Shown: positions 17,802-25,568, counted from the stretch's first letter. The stretch: 64,000 nucleotides of DNA from an uncultured Candidatus Melainabacteria bacterium (GCA_949841365.1 CATKZI010000007.1:62001-126000); one strand, 5' to 3'. Numbers and translations: made by a program. Notes: generated by a model not told the origin, from the letters alone.

Positions 17802-18674
17802 ATGACAGTTCAAGATTGGTTTGAAAAACGCAAACAGGCTCAAATTCAAAGACGTGAAGCCGAACGTACTGCAGAACTTGATATTAATCCGGATTTATGG
17901 GTTAAATGCGTTCATTGTGATGCTCAGCTTTTAAAAGAAGATTTGGTTAATAACAATATGGTATGTCCTGTTTGTGATTACCATTTCAGAATAAATGCAC
18001 GAAATAGAATTAAACAACTTTTTGATGAAAATTCTTTTGAGGAAATGTTTACTGATATAAAACCGACAGATCCTTTAGAATTTGTTGATATTGAAAGCTA
18101 TAAAGACAGACTTGAAAAAGCTAATAAAAAAACAGGTCTTAATGACGCAGTAATTACAGGTATTGCATCAATTGAAGGTAATAAAGTTGCAACTGCAGTT
18201 ATGGATTTTGACTATATGGGCGGTTCCATGGGCAGTGTAGTCGGTGAAAAAGTTACAAGAATTATTGAAAAAGCTATTGAGCTTCGTTTGCCCGTTATTG
18301 CAATTACTTCATCAGGCGGTGCAAGAATGCAGGAAAGTGCTTTGAGCTTGATGCAGATGGCAAAAACTTCCTGTGCTGTTTCACGTCTTGATGATGAAAA
18401 ACTCCTTTATATAAACCTTTTAACTGAGCCGACATTCGGCGGAGTTACTGCAAGTTTTGGCATGCTCGGTGATATTATAGTCGCAGAACAAGGTGCAAGA
18501 ATTGGTTTTGCAGGCAGACGTGTTATTGAACAGACAATTAGACAGAAACTCCCGTCTGACTTCCAGACCGCAGAATATTTGCTTAAATACGGACAGGTAG
18601 ATGTTGTTTCAGCTCGTAAAGATTTGAGGAAAACTCTTGCAAATATCTTAGAAATGCACAAGGGGGAAAATTAA
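17802..18674 (+). CDS. accD: Acetyl-CoA carboxylase carboxyltransferase subunit beta
   Basis: AccD with AccA transfers CO2 from biotin to acetyl-CoA, the first step of fatty-acid synthesis. The 290-residue protein has the N-terminal zinc ribbon C36-X2-C39-X15-C55-X2-C58 and the crotonase-like core with SSGGARMQE and GGVTASFGMLGD. TAGGGAT precedes the ATG. Its stop overlaps the accA start as TAATG, so equal synthesis of the two subunits is likely. accB and accC are not in the window. Confidence 0.97.
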   Translation: MTVQDWFEKRKQAQIQRREAERTAELDINPDLWVKCVHCDAQLLKEDLVNNNMVCPVCDYHFRINARNRIKQLFDENSFEEMFTDIKPTDPLEFVDIESYKDRLEKANKKTGLNDAVITGIASIEGNKVATAVMDFDYMGGSMGSVVGEKVTRIIEKAIELRLPVIAITSSGGARMQESALSLMQMAKTSCAVSRLDDEKLLYINLLTEPTFGGVTASFGMLGDIIVAEQGARIGFAGRRVIEQTIRQKLPSDFQTAEYLLKYGQVDVVSARKDLRKTLANILEMHKGEN

Positions 18675-19627
18675 TGTCAGCAGTTTTAGATTTTGAAAAA
18701 CCTATATTAGAAATACAAGAAAAAATTGAAGAATTAAAAAAAATAAGTTTGGAGTCAGGCATGGATTTGGATAAAGAAATTGAAACTTTTGAACAGCAGG
18801 CGCAGGATTATAGAAAGGACCTTTATTCCAATTTAAAACCTTCGCAAAAACTTCAAATAGCAAGACACCCTGAACGTCCTAACTTTTTGGACTATGTAAA
18901 CAATATCTGTGAGGATTTTGTTGAACTCCACGGCGACAGAGAGGGAATGGATGATAGGGCGATTATAGGCGGTTTGGCTAAAATTGACGGTAAACCAGTT
19001 ATGATTATCGGTACTATGAAAGGTAAATCTACTAAAGAAAACCTTGAATATAATTTCGGCATGCCTCAACCTCAAGGTTACAGAAAGGCTTTGAGATTAT
19101 TTAAGCACGCAAGCAAGTTTAATATTCCGATTATTACGCTAATTGATACTCCGGGGGCATATCCCGGTATAAGTGCCGAAGAAACAAATCAAGGCGGTGC
19201 AATTGCCGTTAACTTAATGCAAATGGCAAAATTGGAAGTCCCCGTAATTGCTATTATCACAGGCGAAGGCTGTTCCGGAGGTGCGTTAGGACTTGCAGTT
19301 GCCGATAAAGTTTTCTTGCTTGAACATGCTTATTATACGGTTATTTCACCTGAAGGATGTGCTTCAATTCTGTGGCGTGACGCTTCGAAAGCTTCTGATG
19401 CAGCTGATGCGTTGAAAATTACCGCAAAAGATTTGATGCAATTTGATATAATTGACGGCGAAATCGCTGAACCGACTGGCGGTGCTCATACTAATTATGA
19501 AGAAGTTTCAGCGAATATGAAAAAGACTATTTTAGACAGTATTGAAGAACTTTCTAAATTGTCTGTAGAAAATTTGAAAGAACAAAGATATCAAAAATTC
19601 AGAAAAATGGGTGTGTTCCTTGGATAA
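18674..19627 (+). CDS. accA: Acetyl-CoA carboxylase carboxyltransferase subunit alpha
   Basis: The 317-residue partner of AccD. Landmarks are the N-terminal helical coil (LDFEKPILEIQEKIEELKK), RPNFLDYVNNICEDFVELHGDR split over two lines of the core, GMPQPQGYRKALRLF, DTPGAYPG and EGCSGGALGLAVADKV. Full length for the family. Translation is coupled to accD (TAATG). prmA and kdsB follow in the same direction with short gaps, so all four may share a transcript. Confidence 0.97.
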   Translation: MSAVLDFEKPILEIQEKIEELKKISLESGMDLDKEIETFEQQAQDYRKDLYSNLKPSQKLQIARHPERPNFLDYVNNICEDFVELHGDREGMDDRAIIGGLAKIDGKPVMIIGTMKGKSTKENLEYNFGMPQPQGYRKALRLFKHASKFNIPIITLIDTPGAYPGISAEETNQGGAIAVNLMQMAKLEVPVIAIITGEGCSGGALGLAVADKVFLLEHAYYTVISPEGCASILWRDASKASDAADALKITAKDLMQFDIIDGEIAEPTGGAHTNYEEVSANMKKTILDSIEELSKLSVENLKEQRYQKFRKMGVFLG

Positions 19628-19667
19628 CTTTTTCAACACTCTGAACTTTGGAGAAATTTTATAGAGA

Positions 19668-20561
19668 ATGAGTGATAATTATATCGAATTACAAATAAAA
19701 ATTAATCCTGAAATTGAAGATATTGTATCCGAATTTTGCTTTGAAAATTTGCCCTGTGAAGGGGTGGTTTTGGCTGAAGAAGCATACAAAGATTTGGAAA
19801 TGATATCTACTACAGAAGGAACTTTGAAAGTGTTCTTGACTGAAAAACCGTCGGATTTGGAGCAAATTTTAAAATCTGAGCGTGAAATTCTAAAATCTCG
19901 CGGACTTTCAGATGAAGAGCTCGGAAGCTGGGAATTTGTTATTTCTAACAAGCCAAATGAGGATTGGTCTAAAAAATGGAAAGAAAAATGGACTGTAACA
20001 AAAGTCTCCGATAAAATTACGGTTGTGCCCGATTGGATTGAATATAACGGGGATGAAGTAATTATACGACTTGAACCCGGTTGCGCTTTTGGAACGGGAA
20101 CTCACCAAACAACTCAGCTTTGCATGAAAGCAATTGAAAAATATATGCCCAAAAATGCGCGTGTTGCTGATATCGGAATGGGTTCAGGGATTCTGGCTAT
20201 TTGTGCGAAAAAATTCGGCGCAAGTTATGCATACGGATGTGATAATGATGAAACCGTTATTGATGTTGCAAGAGAAAATGCTGTAAAAAACAATGCAGAA
20301 TGCGTATTTGAACTTAATACGGCTGACAAAATTACAGAAAAATTTGATTTTGTATTAGCAAATATTTTGCACAATGTTCTTGCTGAAATTATGGGTGATT
20401 TAAAAAATATTATGAATAATGGTGCAATAATGGTTTTATCTGGGATTTTGGATGAGAAAAAGCCTGTTGTGTTAGAAGCTGTTAAAAAATACAATTTGGA
20501 ATTACTGGAAGAAGCTCATCAAGACCAATGGGTTGCATTAATTGTAAGAAAGGTTGAATAA
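19668..20561 (+). CDS. prmA: Ribosomal protein L11 methyltransferase
   Basis: PrmA methylates ribosomal protein L11 using S-adenosylmethionine. The 297-residue protein has the N-terminal L11-binding region, the linker W-S-x-x-W-K-x-x-W (WSKKWKEKW), the SAM site LEPGCAFGTGTHQTTQLC and VADIGMGSGILAICAKKFGA, and the catalytic-loop NILHNVLAEI (N-I-L type). It begins 40 bases after accA, and kdsB starts one base after its stop. Confidence 0.94.
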   Translation: MSDNYIELQIKINPEIEDIVSEFCFENLPCEGVVLAEEAYKDLEMISTTEGTLKVFLTEKPSDLEQILKSEREILKSRGLSDEELGSWEFVISNKPNEDWSKKWKEKWTVTKVSDKITVVPDWIEYNGDEVIIRLEPGCAFGTGTHQTTQLCMKAIEKYMPKNARVADIGMGSGILAICAKKFGASYAYGCDNDETVIDVARENAVKNNAECVFELNTADKITEKFDFVLANILHNVLAEIMGDLKNIMNNGAIMVLSGILDEKKPVVLEAVKKYNLELLEEAHQDQWVALIVRKVE

Positions 20562-20562
20562 A

Positions 20563-21294
20563 ATGACTAAGACAGCTATAGTTATACCCGCGCGTTACGG
20601 CTCATCAAGATTAGAAGGTAAACCGCTTATAAAAGTTGAAGGTAAACCTATTATTCAATGGGTTTATGAAAAAGCGCAGCAAGCAAAACTTGCCGATATG
20701 ATTATTGTTGCAACTGATGATGAAAGAATTTTTGATGCCGTAAAGGCATTCGGCGGTAACGTTGAAATGACATCTACAGAACATAAATGCGGTTCTGACA
20801 GAATAAAAGAGGTTGTCATGCGCCATCCTGAAATTTCGTATATTGTAAATTTGCAGGGGGATGAACCTTTAATTAAACCTGAAAGTATTGATGAAGTTAT
20901 TAAAAATGTCAAAGAGGTTGACAATGCGGATATATCAACGCTTATCAGGATTTTGCATGATGAAAATGAGATACAAAATCCTAATCTTGTCAAGTGTGTA
21001 ATTGATAACTTTGGATTTGCATTGTATTTTTCACGTTCTAAAATTCCGTTTGAAAGAAACGTAGGTAAAGCTGATTTTTATGGTCATTTAGGAATATACG
21101 GCTATAAACGTGAAGCTTTGATTAAGATGACAGAACTCCCGCAGTCAGTTTGCGAACAGGCTGAAAGCCTTGAACAGCTTAGAGCTTTGCAGAACGGTAT
21201 GCGAATTAAAACTTCGGTTGTTGATTTTGTGCCGGTTGGTATTGACACTGCGGAAGATTTAGAAAAGTTTAAAAATATTATTTCTGCAGGCTAA
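20563..21294 (+). CDS. kdsB: 3-deoxy-manno-octulosonate cytidylyltransferase
   Basis: KdsB activates Kdo as CMP-Kdo for the LPS inner core. The 243-residue protein starts with the nucleotide loop IPARYGSSRLEGKPL, followed by VATDDERIF, STEHKCGSDRI and NLQGDEPLI, all diagnostic. The ATG at 20563 is taken in preference to a TTG three codons earlier; AAAGG lies upstream inside the end of prmA. It shows that the organism makes LPS and so has an outer membrane. Confidence 0.95.
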   Translation: MTKTAIVIPARYGSSRLEGKPLIKVEGKPIIQWVYEKAQQAKLADMIIVATDDERIFDAVKAFGGNVEMTSTEHKCGSDRIKEVVMRHPEISYIVNLQGDEPLIKPESIDEVIKNVKEVDNADISTLIRILHDENEIQNPNLVKCVIDNFGFALYFSRSKIPFERNVGKADFYGHLGIYGYKREALIKMTELPQSVCEQAESLEQLRALQNGMRIKTSVVDFVPVGIDTAEDLEKFKNIISAG

Positions 21295-21428
21295 AATTTT
21301 TCACAAAAGTACTTGCTTTTTTTTACAAAATATATTAAGATACAGATACAAATATTAAAAAAAATTTAGAAAAATAAATATTTTGTAATATTAAAGGTGT
21401 TAGATTATTTAGCAAAAAGGAAAAGACA

Positions 21429-22178
21429 ATGACTGAAAACACAGAAATGCCTAATGAAACTGAAGATCGCCAACGTATTCTTTTGGCTGATGATGAAGCA
21501 AGTATCAGGCGTATTTTGGAAACAAGATTGAAAATGGTTGGTTACGATGTTTACACGGCTCAAGACGGTGAAGAAGCTGTAAACTCATTTAATAAAAACA
21601 ATCCTGATTTGGTAGTACTGGATGTTATGATGCCAAAAATGGACGGTTATGGTGTAACTAGAGAAATCAGAAGAACTTCTGATGTTCCTATTATTATTCT
21701 GACAGCATTAGGTGATGTTTCAGAAAGAATTACAGGTTTGGAATTGGGCGCAGATGACTATGTTATCAAACCATTCTCTCCTAAAGAACTTGAAGCTCGT
21801 GTTAAAGCAGTTTTAAGACGTACAAATAACAGAGAAACTGTTACTCCTGCCGGTAAGGTAACTAAAAATGTTATTACAACAGGTAATATTAAAATTGACA
21901 CAGCTCGTCGTCAAGTTTACAGAAAAAATGAAAGAATTCGTTTGACAGGTATGGAATTCAGCTTGTTAGAATTATTGGTAAATAATTCAGGGCAGGCTTT
22001 TTCAAGAAACGAAATATTACAGCATGTATGGGCATATCCGCCGGATCATAGAATTGATACACGTGTTGTTGATGTTCACATTTCAAGATTGCGTTCTAAA
22101 TTAGAATCAGATCCTGCAAATCCGGAATTAATCCTTACTGCTCGCGGTATCGGATATATGTTCCAAAGAATCAGTTAG
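21429..22178 (+). CDS. rpaB: Response regulator of the RpaB type (OmpR family)
   Basis: A 249-residue two-domain regulator. The receiver has the acidic pair D21/D22, the phospho-acceptor D65 in VVLDVMMPKMDGYG, T92 and K114 in VIKPFSPKE. The winged helix carries LTGMEFSLLELLV, then RIDTRVVDVHISRLRSKLE and ELILTARGIGYMFQRI, which read almost like cyanobacterial RpaB, the regulator that binds HLR1 boxes. A strong terminator follows. AAAAAGGAAAAG precedes the ATG. The likely cognate kinase, NblS-like, is encoded at 59178-60914. In cyanobacteria this pair controls light and redox stress; here the input must differ. Confidence 0.9.
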   Translation: MTENTEMPNETEDRQRILLADDEASIRRILETRLKMVGYDVYTAQDGEEAVNSFNKNNPDLVVLDVMMPKMDGYGVTREIRRTSDVPIIILTALGDVSERITGLELGADDYVIKPFSPKELEARVKAVLRRTNNRETVTPAGKVTKNVITTGNIKIDTARRQVYRKNERIRLTGMEFSLLELLVNNSGQAFSRNEILQHVWAYPPDHRIDTRVVDVHISRLRSKLESDPANPELILTARGIGYMFQRIS

Positions 22179-22205
22179 AAATTCCGCTTCGGCGGAATTT
22201 TTTTT
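22179..22205 (+). terminator. Rho-independent terminator of rpaB
   Basis: AAATTCCGC-TTCG-GCGGAATTT stem-loop with a stable TTCG loop, followed by eight T. It begins right after the rpaB stop. Confidence 0.93.
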
Positions 22206-22216
22206 ATAAAAAAGTC

Positions 22217-22247
22217 TTGATTTAGTAGTTTTTTATGTTATTATAAT
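22217..22247 (+). promoter_or_regulatory. tRNA-His promoter
   Basis: TTGATT at 22217-22222 and TATAAT at 22242-22247, spaced 19 bases; the tRNA begins 11 bases after the -10 box. Confidence 0.55.
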
Positions 22248-22257
22248 AAATGTTGAT

Positions 22258-22334
22258 GGCGCCTGTCGTCAAGTGGTTAAGACCTCGGATTGTGGTTCCG
22301 ATATGCATGGGTTCGAATCCCATCTGGCGCCCCA
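22258..22334 (+). tRNA. trnH: tRNA-His (anticodon GTG), CCA encoded
   Basis: The cloverleaf is readable: acceptor 22259-22265 with 22324-22330, G-1 at 22258 opposite the discriminator C at 22331 (the hallmark of tRNA-His), D arm GTC..GAC, anticodon stem CGGAT-TGTGG-TTCCG region with GTG, T arm ATGGG-TTCGAAT-CCCAT, and CCA at 22332-22334. The acceptor pair 6:67 is a T-T mismatch. The accessory island begins immediately downstream. Confidence 0.93.
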
Positions 22335-22346
22335 TTTAACAAATTT

Positions 22347-22366
22347 GCACCTTCGGGTGCTTTTTT
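22347..22366 (+). terminator. Terminator after tRNA-His
   Basis: GCACC-TTCG-GGTGC stem-loop followed by six T. Confidence 0.88.
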
Positions 22367-22402
22367 ATTAGGTATTTTTGTAATGAAGTGAGTAAACTGG
22401 TC

Positions 22403-22542
22403 GGGGCAGATGGTGCGATTATTTCGGGCAATCGGCTCTGTGTGCGAGTTTGAGGGGTAGGAAATAATCAAACCATGTGAACCCAAATTACTCACTTTAC
22501 TCTTTTTCTACTCAGGGCAGATGGTGTGATTATTTTGGGCAA
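22403..22542. repeat. Left cluster of the island repeat (three copies)
   Basis: Copies at 22403-22432 and 22515-22542 are direct repeats on the minus strand (core AATAATCRCACCATCTGCCC). A third at 22462-22484 is on the plus strand (AATAATCAAACCATGTGAAC). Short GTGAGTAA(A/T)T motifs lie between them. Matching copies occur at the other end of the island at 24790-24839. This is the gene-free stretch between tRNA-His and the next ORF. Confidence 0.75.
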
Positions 22543-22581
22543 GTGAGTAATTTGAGTAATTTGATTTTTTATAAATAACCG

Positions 22582-22947
22582 TTAGGGGATTAATTTAAAT
22601 TTGCAGAGATGTTTTAAAAATTTAAACAGGATGGAAATTCCATCCTGTTTAAATTTTAAATTTAATATTAGTTGTATTTCACTAAATATCTTATCTTCAG
22701 GTATTTTACTATAAGATTCCACTATACTTTTTATACTTGGTTCAATACTAGCCTGACTTAATGACGGATATTTTTCACTAGTTAAACTCATACATTTTGC
22801 TACCAACAAATTGAATGTGGTAGGTTTTACATTAAGCAAACCCGCAATTTGATCAAATGCTACTCTTTTTATAGTTGTATTACATAATTTTGAATATCCG
22901 TATTGGCTTATATAATATGCTACTTTTATAACGTTATCTTGTACCAA
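22582..22947 (-). pseudogene. Uncharacterised ORF, probable gene remnant
   Basis: An open frame of 121 codons. Its first 60 residues (VAYYISQYGYSKL ... AFDQIAGLLNVKPTTFNLLV) look like a helix-turn-helix-like segment that I have the impression occurs at the start of some larger proteins of unknown role. No clear start exists: the 22947 codon is TTG, with no ribosome site and an open frame a few codons further up. The C-terminal 20 codons are written by a perfect 41-base palindrome, so the original 3' end is probably lost. I consider it a fragment left in the island. Confidence 0.4.
22617..22657. repeat. Perfect 41-base palindrome, terminator-like
   Basis: Two 20-base arms around a single central A; the inner part is CAGGATGGAA/TTCCATCCTG and the outer part AAATTTAAA. 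Both ends are AT-runs, so it can act as a bidirectional terminator. It lies within the 3' part of the remnant ORF. Confidence 0.85.
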
Positions 22948-23062
22948 TGCCGCAAGAACAAATTATTGAAGAACCCAAAGATCCGTTGGATAGATATAGG
23001 ATTAGATAAATCTCTGTACAAAGTTTTTTACCCCCTCATAAAGATAAGAGAGGGTTTTGATA

Positions 23063-24046
23063 TTATAAAATCCAATTATAAAAATACCCGACAATTGTAA
23101 AAGTTATAAACATAAAAATTACAAATCTGATAATAAGTTCCTTTTTCATAACTCTTGAAATAATAATCATTTCAGGTAAAGATAATGCAACAATCGCCAT
23201 CATAAATACTAAAACCGTACCGACAGCAGCCCCTTTATTAATTAAAACCTGAGCGATCGGAATAATCGTTGTAGCGTCAGCATACAATGGAATCCCTGCT
23301 AAAACTGCCAAAGGAACTGCAAAGAAATTATTGTTACCCATATATTTAATAAAGAATTCTTGCGGCACATAACCATGTAAAAATGCACCAACAGCGACAC
23401 CTAAAAGAACGAAAAGCCAAATCTTCTTCATTAAATCTTTAGCATAAATAAATGCGTCTTTGATTCTTTCTTTAGTTGTTAGTTTTTCTTCCTCACCACC
23501 ACAACTGCATGAGCAGCAACAAGAACCATTATCAGCTTTAGTACCTAATTTTAATAAGTAATCTTGTAAATATTTGCCCCAACCGAATTTTTCCATAATC
23601 ATACCGCCGAAAGTTCCGACGATAATTCCTGTTGTAATATAGATTGCGGTTATCTTCCAACCGATGATCCCTGCAAGAACCAAAATTGCGATTTCGTTAA
23701 TCATTGGAGATGTGATTAAAAAACTCATTGAAACACCAAATGGAACACCTGCTTCTGTAAAACCTATAAAAACAGGAATGGAAGAACAAGAACAAAACGG
23801 AGTTATTGCACCAAAGAATGAAGCAAAAAGATGTGCCAAAAATCTCGGTTGTTTTTCGATAAAATGTTTTAATTTTTCATTATCTATATAACTTCTTAAA
23901 AATGAGATAACAGAAATTATTGAGAACAACAAAAATAATATTTTTAGAACATCATACACAAAAAAGTGTAGAGCTTCACCAAAACTTGTTTCGACTGACA
24001 AGCCTAAAATTCCATAAACAAACCAATCTGCAAATTTTAAAAACAT
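23063..24046 (-). CDS. ArsP/DUF318-type permease (metal or metalloid efflux)
   Basis: A 327-residue integral membrane permease of the ArsP/DUF318 group, with about eight helices. The conserved Cys motif PFCSCSSIPVF (about 83-93) in a helix is typical; a cytoplasmic loop at about 176-185 holds a Cys cluster CCCSCSCGG that could bind metal or organoarsenical. PLYADATTIIPIAQVL is the second-half counterpart. GGAGGTAATAAACA precedes the ATG. It is divergent from an ArsR-type repressor, with palindromic operators between. Substrate could be arsenical, copper or zinc. Confidence 0.85.
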   Translation of the reverse strand: MFLKFADWFVYGILGLSVETSFGEALHFFVYDVLKILFLLFSIISVISFLRSYIDNEKLKHFIEKQPRFLAHLFASFFGAITPFCSCSSIPVFIGFTEAGVPFGVSMSFLITSPMINEIAILVLAGIIGWKITAIYITTGIIVGTFGGMIMEKFGWGKYLQDYLLKLGTKADNGSCCCSCSCGGEEEKLTTKERIKDAFIYAKDLMKKIWLFVLLGVAVGAFLHGYVPQEFFIKYMGNNNFFAVPLAVLAGIPLYADATTIIPIAQVLINKGAAVGTVLVFMMAIVALSLPEMIIISRVMKKELIIRFVIFMFITFTIVGYFYNWIL

Positions 24047-24094
24047 TGTTTATTACCTCCGTTAGGTTATTAAGCATTGACTTTTTATAAAGTT

Positions 24095-24147
24095 TATTCC
24101 ATAATTGGAATATTCTTTGTTGTATATAATATTCCAATTATGGAATA
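24095..24147. promoter_or_regulatory. Paired ArsR-type operators between permease and repressor
   Basis: Two 20-base arms, 24095-24114 and 24128-24147, are exact inverted repeats of each other. Each contains its own 16-base palindrome (ATTCCATAATTGGAAT and ATTCCAATTATGGAAT). Their position between two divergent genes, abutting the repressor start region, fits autoregulation by the adjacent ArsR protein. Confidence 0.8.
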
Positions 24148-24162
24148 ATGTCAAGAGGTTAT

Positions 24163-24456
24163 ATGAATAACAATTTAAACGATAAAAAAGCAGAAATATT
24201 TAAAGCATTGGCTAATCCAGTAAGATTAGATGTTATCGACCAATTATTAGAGAGTGAAAAATGTGTTTGTGAAATTCAAGAGAATTTAAAAAAATATCAA
24301 CAAGCACATATTTCTAAAAGCCTGCAAAAACTCAAATCTGTCGGTTTAATTAAAGACAGACGAGATGGTATGAATGTTTATTATTCACTGAGTATTTGTT
24401 GTATGAGCGAATTTTTTAGTTGTTTGAATAAGATTTTAGAGGGCAAAATTAAATAA
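24163..24456 (+). CDS. ArsR/SmtB-family metal(loid)-responsive repressor
   Basis: A 97-residue winged-helix repressor. ALANPVRLDVIDQLLESEKCVCEIQ has the ELxCVC-like metal site (here EKCVCEI) in the helix before recognition; the recognition helix is QAHISKSLQKLKSVGLI and the wing RRDGMNVYYSL. A Cys pair CC in the C-terminus (SICCMSE) could add ligands. The ATG at 24163 is preferred to 24148 because AAGAGG lies 5-10 bases upstream and the earlier ATG abuts the operator. It should repress the divergent permease until metal binds. Confidence 0.9.
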   Translation: MNNNLNDKKAEIFKALANPVRLDVIDQLLESEKCVCEIQENLKKYQQAHISKSLQKLKSVGLIKDRRDGMNVYYSLSICCMSEFFSCLNKILEGKIK

Positions 24457-24649
24457 CTTTTATTGTATAATCTTCTATTTCAAACAGCCCTTTTGCTTCT
24501 TCAAAAGTAATTATAATATGGTTTCTATCAAAATTTGAAATTTCGCACCAATGTTCTTGATAGTACTGATTTGCATCTTCAATTAAATCTGCTTCCGTTT
24601 CAAAAATTTCATCTTCACTATATCCTTTATTGTCAATTTTTATTATCAT
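24449..24649 (-). CDS. Small acidic protein of unknown function
   Basis: A 66-residue acidic protein (MIIKIDNKGYSEDEIFETE...). AAAGGAGG sits 4 bases before the ATG, a strong ribosome site, so it is very likely translated. No known domain, membrane segment or Cys motif is seen; the pattern of short strands and acidic helix is only suggestive. Its end overlaps the end of the arsR-like gene by 8 bases. It belongs to the island. Confidence 0.55.
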   Translation of the reverse strand: MIIKIDNKGYSEDEIFETEADLIEDANQYYQEHWCEISNFDRNHIIITFEEAKGLFEIEDYTIKVI

Positions 24650-24789
24650 TTAAACCTCCTTTGAAAATTTTCCAAAAGCATACTAAAATGAAATATCAAG
24701 AAATGGAATTTTATGTGTACAAAACGTATCATAAATTTTTTAAACCAAAAAGAAAAATGCAAGCATTAAAGCAAAAAACTTTGTTTGCT

Positions 24790-24839
24790 TTGCCCAAAAT
24801 AGTCAGACCATCTGACCTAAGTAATCAAACCATGTGACC
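24790..24839 (+). repeat. Right cluster of the island repeat (two copies)
   Basis: Copies at 24790-24817 (AATAGTCAGACCATCTGACC core) and 24821-24839 (GTAATCAAACCATGTGACC). The first is inverted relative to 22403 and 22515; the second shares AATCAAACCATGTGA with 22462-22484. Confidence 0.72.
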
Positions 24840-25070
24840 TTTTACAATTTTATGGAATTTTTGATAAAACAAATAATGTCAAACAGTAAAAATATTGAAA
24901 TACCTTTTTTAAAGTTTAATACTTCAAATGATGATAAAATTAAACTTTTAAGTATTTCTTCACCTTATTTATATTTGATTTTAGAAGGGAAAATACAATT
25001 TTCTGATTTAAAAGTGTATAAAGCAGGCGAATATTTTATATCTGATTTAAAGAATATGGCAAGCGATTAA
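24834..25070 (+). pseudogene. Possible N-terminal fragment of an AraC-type regulator
   Basis: A 78-codon frame starting GTG, with later ATGs at 24852 and 24876; the true start is unclear and no ribosome site is seen. The segment KIKLLSISSPYLYLILEGKIQFSDLKVYKAGEYF, read in pieces, resembles the cupin-like sensor half of AraC-family regulators, but there is no DNA-binding half before the stop. I read it as a truncated regulator or a small stand-alone sensor domain. It directly follows the right island repeats. Confidence 0.4.
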
Positions 25071-25073
25071 AAC

Positions 25074-25105
25074 AACCTCCTTTTAATATAATAAAAAAGG
25101 AGGTT
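25074..25105 (+). promoter_or_regulatory. Hairpin that covers the ribosome binding site of the GlcG-like gene
   Basis: AACCTCCTTTT (25074-25084) and AAAAGGAGGTT (25095-25105) are exact complements with a 10-base loop. The right arm contains the GGAGG that serves the ATG at 25109, so the folded RNA would hide it. No T-run follows, so it is not a normal terminator. Confidence 0.7.
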
Positions 25106-25108
25106 AAA

Positions 25109-25522
25109 ATGATTTTAATAGATGAATTATGTAACAAATTGGCACTTGCTGCAAGAGAAAAATCGCAAGAACTTGGAATTGATATTAGTTTTGCAATTTG
25201 TGATGAGAATGGTTTATTAAAATATTTTCAACGTTTTGGAGAAGCTCTTGTTTTAAGTATTACGTTAGTACCTGGCAAGGCTTATACTTCTGCAATAACT
25301 CAATCTAAAACTAAAGATGTTGCAGAATGGGCAAAAGAAGGTAATCCTTTAATGGCTATTCAAACTAATGATCCAAGAATAACACTTGTTGCCGGAGGTT
25401 ATCCCTTATTTGTCAATGGTAAAATTGCGGGAGGCATTGGTGTTGGCGGCGGAACTGAAGAACAGGATTGTAAAATTGCGGAATATATTTTATATAAATT
25501 TAATGAATTGCTAACAAAATAA
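25109..25522 (+). CDS. GlcG/HbpS family protein
   Basis: A 137-residue cytoplasmic protein of the GlcG/HbpS family: N-terminal helix LCNKLALAAREKSQELGI, strand SFAICDENG, then GKAYTSAITQSKTKDVAEWA and the glycine-rich VAGGYPLFVNGKIAGGIGVGGGTEEQD. Members are linked to heme degradation, redox sensing or glycolate and diol metabolism, without one common function. AAAAAAGGAGG precedes the ATG but is enclosed in a hairpin. A terminator follows directly, making it a single-gene unit. Confidence 0.8.
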   Translation: MILIDELCNKLALAAREKSQELGIDISFAICDENGLLKYFQRFGEALVLSITLVPGKAYTSAITQSKTKDVAEWAKEGNPLMAIQTNDPRITLVAGGYPLFVNGKIAGGIGVGGGTEEQDCKIAEYILYKFNELLTK

Positions 25523-25547
25523 AAAACTCCCTTTATAGGGAGTTTTT
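25522..25547 (+). terminator. Terminator of the GlcG-like gene
   Basis: AAAAACTCCC-TTTATA-GGGAGTTTTTT stem-loop directly after the stop codon; the A and T runs also make it workable in reverse. Confidence 0.9.
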
Positions 25548-25568
25548 TATTTATATTTTTATTTATTA

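Noticed and set aside
22277-22495. 72-codon minus-strand ORF over tRNA-His ending in a DGIRTHA-like peptide
   Set aside because: It is the antisense reading of the tRNA, a common false gene; no ribosome site.
24148-24162. ATG at 24148 as start of the ArsR-type repressor
   Set aside because: It directly abuts the operator and lacks a ribosome site; the ATG at 24163 has AAGAGG upstream.
24687-24837. Basic 49-codon ORF (MKYQEMEFYVYK...) before the right island repeats
   Set aside because: No ribosome site, its end is written by the repeats and no family pattern is seen; probably non-coding.
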